A model generated the notes under the pieces. It ran no database searches and was not told where the DNA came from. It worked only from the letters and a program-made list of their open reading frames with translations. Source: Toxonevra muliebris (Eukaryota > Arthropoda > Insecta > Diptera > Pallopteridae). From it: 64,000 nucleotides of DNA. This document shows positions 58,482 through 64,000 of this stretch, piece after piece. A program made the translations under genes and the position numbers. Positions within the stretch are counted from its first letter, which is position 1. Each line of letters starts with the position of its first letter. The stretch is taken from NCBI GenBank assembly GCA_963691655.1, contig OY829328.1:34925890-34989889 (forward strand), read 5' to 3'.

Positions 58482-59899
58482 ATTATAAAATTTAATTTCT
58501 TTTAAAGATGCTATATTTTTTTGAAAGCTTATTAAATTATTAATTAAATGTAAAAAGCAAAAATATTTAACTTAAATAATAAACGAAATTTTTGTACTTT
58601 ATTCGAGGATACTCATAAAACTAAGAAATAACGATTGGCCGCTATTAATACGTACAGTGCATAACAATCAAAATAATATTTTTTCGCAACTCCCCTTGCT
58701 GTTATTTGGACTTTAATTTGGTTGGGCATACTATTAACCAGATTTTGGCGTTCGCTGGGTGTAATGGATTCCCAATTTTCTTTGATTTTCCCCAACAGGT
58801 CTTTACGGATCATTTACCAGATGTTTCTTCATAACTGCCCAAACACCTTGATTCACTTGAGACCAGGGCTTGATAATGATAAATCTCATACACTTATTTG
58901 CTAAGAATTTAACCAATTTTGTATGAATTTAGCGGTATATGACGGCAAACCATTTTGCTGAAAGTTAAACTCTGCCATCAAGAAACTGCGATTGCCCTAC
59001 GTCTTTTGCAGGCATGCAGACCTATACCATATCACTGACAGGAAACTTAGTCATGCCTTTAAGACAATCAAACTAATAGGTGCTTTTTTGAAATCACTCT
59101 CTTTCGTACATCGCAAATACGGGTATCTAATTTTTTTTGAATATAATTGAGTTCCATGGTCTTTATACCCAGAAACGTTTATTTTTCACCTAAGAAAGTC
59201 GTATTTTCTTAGGTTTATCGGTTTATAGTGGCTTTTCTTTAGCCTTAAAAATTAAAAAAAAAAAAAAATGGAAAAAAAATACAAATGTTATACTTCTATT
59301 GACCCTACTATATAAAGCCCATAACCAATTTTTCGAAATTTGTCCATGTCCACTCATTTCCTACTAACACTCTGATGCTGCGTTTCATCCGGTGCTTTGT
59401 CTGTTTTGTTTCTGCAATTGCAGGCAGTACCCTCAAATCACGATCGGTTAAGTCGAATACTCTTCCACGATTGGCAGCATTGTTTGACTTTATGGAATTT
59501 TTTTACTACAGATTGTACTGTCGATCTTTCTAATCTTAACTCTTTTGAATTAGTACAAAATTGTCGCCAGATTTTATTTTATCAATCATTAACTTTCGAA
59601 TATCTGCGCAGGTAGGTTTTCCGCAAACCATGACATTATTTAAGTGGCAAATATATCACAGAATACCATATCAATTTTTTTTTAGTTCCCTAGTTTTTGT
59701 TTACTTTGTTTCTTATTTCTTATTTTTTCTAGTGTACGTATTAATAGTGGTCAATCGTTATTTCTTAGTTTTATGAGTACCCTCGAATAAAGTACAAAAA
59801 TTTCGTTAAGTTAAATATTTATGCTTTTTATATTTAATTAGTAATTTAACAAACTTTCAAAAAAATATGGCATCTTTAAAAGAAATCAAATTTTATAAT
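58482..59899 (-). mobile_element. Tc1-like element with long inverted repeats
   Basis: The outer arms (58482-58657 and 59733-59899) are inverse copies with a few changes and small indels; they share attataaaattt, tttcttttaaagatg, ttgtactttattcgagg, actcataaaactaagaaa and attaatacgtaca. Minus-strand frames encode Tc1-transposase pieces: the C-terminal signature ENWESITPSERQNLVNSMPN with QIKVQITARGVAKKY (58,690-58,800), SQVNQGVWAVMKKH before it, and NAANRGRVFDLTDRDLR (about 59,430) near the N-terminus. Frameshifts and stops inactivate it. Long inverted repeats are known from Minos-like and IR/DR Tc1 elements. Confidence 0.75.
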
Positions 59900-59959
59900 T
59901 CAGTCGTGGGCAAGCTGTTGCTGTGTGCAGAAGTTCAACTGAATATGCATTATGAAAGT

Positions 59960-61612
59960 ATGATTTTTTTAAATGTGCGTCGTCGAAACGACGAAGCATG
60001 ACCTTTGTGTAACTTTTGCAATTTGAGATGGTGTTTCTTACGTTATAGTTTTTGTTGTTGGAATGCGAAATGAGCACGATAAAGTAATTGAATGATCAGG
60101 AAACTGAAAAATTTCTTATTGATGAGTGACGAAGACCACCAACCGGACAGAGGAGGTTCAAAACGAAAGTTTGGAAGATGCAATTTTGTCAATGGAGGCA
60201 TCCGATTTAGGCTAAAACGATGTGCCTGTATGTAGAGGTATATCATTATTAAAGACAAAGTTGAAAATAATTTCGTTAATCACATCCATTATACACAGAA
60301 AACAACCATAAAATTTATGTACAAAAAGCAAAATCATGGGAAAAATATTGTGTAGTATCAAGTTCGAGGACCGATTCGGCAATGTAAGAATATTACTGAA
60401 TGTTTTTAAATATTAAATATGACTTTTTTATGTCCATTACGCTCACATTATGTTTTAAATAAAACAAAAGCCCCCCAATCGCATTTGTTTTCTAAAAAAA
60501 TCTGTCTGTGAAAAGCCAATTAACTGATGGGCTTACAAATACCAACTTTGAATACGTCGGTGCAAATAATATTAAAAATGTAATGCCGACTGATAATGTG
60601 AAAACTAAAGAAATAAATCCTGAAAAAATAGAATGATTTCTGCCATTTGTCCCTCTTCGATTTGTCCCGCGACGAATGACAAAATCGTCCTGTTCAAAAT
60701 GTAATTAAAGCTTGTGCGAGAAGCACAAAATAGAGCTTTGTGCCTCTTGCATATAATGAAACTTGATTCTCATGAAAACTCGTTCCTTTTTAGTTCAGTA
60801 TATTACTTTTAAAATGCAAACACCTTAGATTAATTATGTATGCCTTAAGTTACTTTTTTTTGTATTTAAATACACAGCGTTTTGTAAAACAAGCCTAATG
60901 AAGTAAAGCTGTGAAAATTTAATTTATAAATAAATATTATTAACAAAAATTGTTCGTTGTTGTTTTTCTATATGTTAAATTAACCAAATAATGGAAAACA
61001 ATCAAATTTAGAAGTTTTTGATGTATAGGTAACGCTCGTATCTATACAGTTTTTCGCGGTAGTATACCGCTTTTTCAACTCCAAAACCGCATACCGCCTT
61101 TTTTACCAAAATACCGCGTTTATACTAAGAAAAAATCACAATGCAAAAGGTGTCAGAGAACAAGGGCAACTCGTTGCAAGTATACCTTTGAAAGAAGTAG
61201 AAACATTGAAGGCGATTCTTATCGTCAATTATAACTTGAAATATCCATGCGTTGATTTCTATAAATACCTCATAGCAAAGCCGGAATCGCTTCGTCAAAT
61301 TTCTTCAAAGCACAAATTCAATACAACTACAAAAGGAGATATGGAAATGGAGAACGAAGACGATTTAGATGATGAATAAATTGCTTTCCTGGTTAATTTT
61401 CATTGAAAAAAGTTGATACCGCGAAATATACAGTTTTTTTCAAATCGATTTACAGTTTTTTAAAAATTGTTGGTAGAAATATACAGTTTTTGGTCGGAAA
61501 AAAGATACGAGCTTTATGTATAGGTCATGTGTATGACCACTTTGAATAATGCCGGCGTCGTTTCGACGAAGCATGACCTTTACGTATAAAAAATAAGCAT
61601 ACATTTCCAGGG
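59960..61612 (+). pseudogene. piggyBac-like transposase relic in the palindrome spacer
   Basis: Plus-strand frames give an acidic/basic N-terminal-type piece (SDEDHQPDRGGSKRKFGRCN near 60,120-60,185) and a Cys-rich piece (MTKSSCSKCN, then SLCEKHKIELCASC near 60,680-60,750) like the C-terminal zinc-ribbon of piggyBac transposases. The catalytic part is absent or unrecognisable. A CCC-type end with TTAA sits at 61,610-61,616 (within the right arm). The block cgaaacgacgaagcatgacc near 59,987 also occurs in both palindrome arms, which ties this piece to the arms. Confidence 0.5.
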
Positions 61613-62730
61613 TTAATAGTGGTTAGGGCTTGTATACGTTCTTGAATTTTAGAATATTTTTCCTTTATTTATGAATCATAGTAATATTTTTTATTTTTTT
61701 GATTTATATCTATATATCTACATATCAATACCTTAATTTGTTAAAGCTCTAACATTAAACTTTTTAATAACGAGTTTTTGATGGAATATGTTAGAGCGTA
61801 CCTACTTTCATCTGCACCGAAATTTTTTAGACCTACACCGAAAACTTAGTATCTGTTCTTTGAATTTAAATAAGAAATTACGGAAACAGTACACCAAATA
61901 AGAAAATATTTTTTGCTTCTCATGTAAAATTTAAAAAATGTGTGTTAGGGCTTTAGCAAATTAAGGCAGCGATATGTGGCTTGCATTTTTTAAGTTTTGT
62001 TCTTCTTTACTTCAATGTTATAAAAATAAAAAATTAATGAATATCTATATTTTACTGTATGTATCGAGATCGACTTCGGTATCGGAATTGGCCAAATTTT
62101 TTCAGCATCGGCATCGGTTCAGCAAATAAAAAAAATCGTAGTAGCCCGGACTCTATATGTATAATCATTAAATTTCTGCAGTGAAGAGTTAAACAAATAT
62201 GATGGAATATAGCCATTAATTTTGAATATTTATTGCTTCAGACATGTTTTCTTAATTTTAATGTTGTGAACACTGTTTGCAAAACAATGAAGATTACTAG
62301 TTATTTAGTAAATAATCTCATGTGTGATTGTCAAACTTATTTTGATCACTTTCCTTTCAAAACCGAAATGAATGTTGAAGAACGAAGCCGTAACTGAAAC
62401 AGAAACACTTGAGAAACCGAAACCGGAACATTATATTGATTTGGTTTCATTTCTTGAAAAATATTTTCTTTTTGGTTGAGCAAAAACATAAAAATCAAAT
62501 AATGATTTTTATACCAGATCGTAAACACAAAAACATAGAGGTAAGCCAAAAAAAAAAAAATCTTTACTGGCTTCAACAAAGCATGCATGCAGCCCGTATC
62601 ATTTTGGTGTACTCAACTATGCTCTCAGACGTATGGAACAACCTAATTTTTTCCATTTTTCTAAAATAATCATTATTTTCGATCTCTGGCATAATAAAAA
62701 TAATTGAATTGAGACTTGAAAATAGTAGAA
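61056..62730 (-). repeat. Large palindrome, right arm (1,675 bp)
   Basis: It is the inverted copy of 57,285-58,316. It contains one extra block, about 61,702-62,341, flanked by ttttgat on both sides. The hAT-type ends that surround the left arm are not present here: similarity stops at gcggtagtataccgc inside and at aaaatagtagaa outside. Confidence 0.9.
61702..62341. other. About 640 bp block unique to the right arm
   Basis: The left arm has a continuous sequence (attttttgatcactttcc, read in the right-arm direction), where this arm has attttttgat, the block, then attttgatcactttcc. The repeated ttttgat could be a target duplication of an insertion here or the microhomology of a deletion in the left arm. 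The block has no clear terminal inverted repeats. Its ttcggtatcggaattggcca / gcatcggcatcggttcagc part resembles sequence near 56,860. Confidence 0.6.
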
Positions 62731-64000
62731 AATTCAATAAGATCCAGTGTTTGGTATCAAAATCTTGTACATAAAATCAACATAATTATGTACTTAAATT
62801 TTCGATAAAATGGGCTCAAATATACTGTTACCTTTTGTGGCGATGAGACTAAAACAAGACGCAAATATCCCTATTCTTCTTAGCCCGCATGGCCTAATCC
62901 CTAACACTTAATTTCGCAATCATCCAATGTCTTTCCCTGAAATTCTGCTCAGAAACTAGTAAAGGAAACCAGTTACATTTAAGTTTTATTAATTCGTAAT
63001 TTATTGATGCAATTGTAATTTTTTTTTTTTTGCGAATATTACAAATTCATTTCATTGTAATTATGTTTCGTTTTTAAAATTAATTTCTTAAATAATTTTT
63101 GAAATATAATTTGAATTGCCATAAACATTACATGGTTCATATTCGTATGATTATGCAATTATTAAACGTAGTAACTCGTAGTAAATGTTAACAATACTCG
63201 TGTTCAGATTTATTTTTGAATATGGTATTAACGCTTTTTTGTTTGAAGTGAAATAAATGTATATTTTCTTTTACTTATGGTGGGGTGGTGGTAAAGGACA
63301 GAGGGCATTTGAAATTATCTTGTATGTATGTGTGTAGATGATGTTTTTGCTGTGCATATATTTCATTTAATACTATTTATTAAATTTTTTTTTCAAACAA
63401 CTTGGAAATATTGAATTAATGTTTAATTTTCTATTATTTACCACTTCTTATTTTTTTCTTGTTTCTTTTGTTAACTACTAATAATCAAAATTCGTTCTTT
63501 TCTACTTTTTAATTATTTCAAAATTTGCAACATGATAATCATTTTTAAGTATTATGTGGTGTTTTTTCTAATTTATTTCATTCTTTTATTCCAATGAATA
63601 AATACAAATTGTTAATTAATTTAAAACTGTCGTTCGTTTCCAAATATTTAAATTTAATGAGCTTTGAATTCTAGACCACTCAAAATAGTTCGCTTCATTC
63701 TTGGTACTGAGAAATGGTAAAAATGTTTCCACTTCCATATATCTAAGAAGCAAAATCAATGAACACACATTCTTTTTATAACAAATTACCTATTAATTTC
63801 AATTATTTTTTAGTTTTTGTTTTGTTATAAACATCAAAACGTTTGAAAAACAAATCATCTTGTTAGATTGTCATTTTCAAAAATAGTAAATCGAAATACA
63901 GTGTATACACAAGGGTTAATGCATAAGTTTTTTGGTTTAAATGCACATAAATAAGTATGTACATAAGTCTGCAAGATTTTAGATGGTTGAGAAAACGGAG
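62731..64000. other. Intergenic, no gene seen
   Basis: AT-rich sequence to the end of the window; no gene, promoter or paired repeat that I can support. Confidence 0.4.

Noticed and set aside
1..64000. CRISPR arrays, bacterial operons or viral genomes
   Set aside because: The window is eukaryotic; no regularly spaced repeats, no operon structure, and no viral structural or polymerase genes were seen beyond LINE reverse-transcriptase relics.

Overview
The window is nuclear DNA of a higher (brachyceran, Drosophila-like) fly. It is strongly AT-rich, has 60-100 bp GT..AG introns, TATA-box promoters and AATAAA signals, and carries single-copy animal genes beside many insect-type DNA transposons and LINE remnants. 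I cannot name the species; a non-drosophilid acalyptrate or calyptrate fly fits. Gene density is low, and most of the 64 kb is intergenic sequence and transposon debris.

Layout. 1-5,100: non-coding, with small TIR elements at 0.66-1.34, 2.3 and 2.5 kb. 5.1-13.0: a gene for a small secreted pro-peptide, with one first exon and two tandemly duplicated terminal exons that look like alternatives. 14.3-15.2: a secreted glycine/histidine-rich protein (minus strand). 16.0-22.7: a transposon-dense block with nested TTAA-flanked (piggyBac-like) elements. 25.4-26.4: LINE RNase H remnant. 27.2-28.1: secreted peptide gene B (minus). 29.8-33.2: two more LINE remnants. 34-41.7: SINE copies, MITEs and two TIR elements of 1.7-1.9 kb. 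42.5-43.2, 47.6-48.1 and 48.3-48.9: secreted peptide genes C, E and D. Between C and E lies a pogo-like element interrupted by a hAT element. 49.7-55.1: a housekeeping cluster, mRpL52 (minus) / Mus81 (plus) / RAB5IF-type membrane protein (plus) / U2A' (minus). 55.5-62.7: a nested transposon pile-up (mariner-like, hAT, Tc1-like, piggyBac-like) built round a large palindrome with 1.03 kb arms. 62.7-64: nothing recognised.

Theme. Genes B, C, D and E encode short (99-143 aa) secreted proteins that share one architecture: a 4-codon first coding exon, a phase-0 intron inside the signal peptide, and an open frame ending in a variant of LFVPNLFG directly before the stop. Three of them (B, C, D) also share a TATA box followed 31-36 bp later by a CAGAA-type start region. 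B and C share a second block (GYYYVDxG and SNRRQD). I do not recognise a named family. The two alternative exons of gene A form a separate but similarly built secreted pair, with an RPKR processing-type site and a conserved tail. This scattered family of secreted peptides is the best candidate for an undescribed biological system here. The housekeeping genes are ordinary and well supported.
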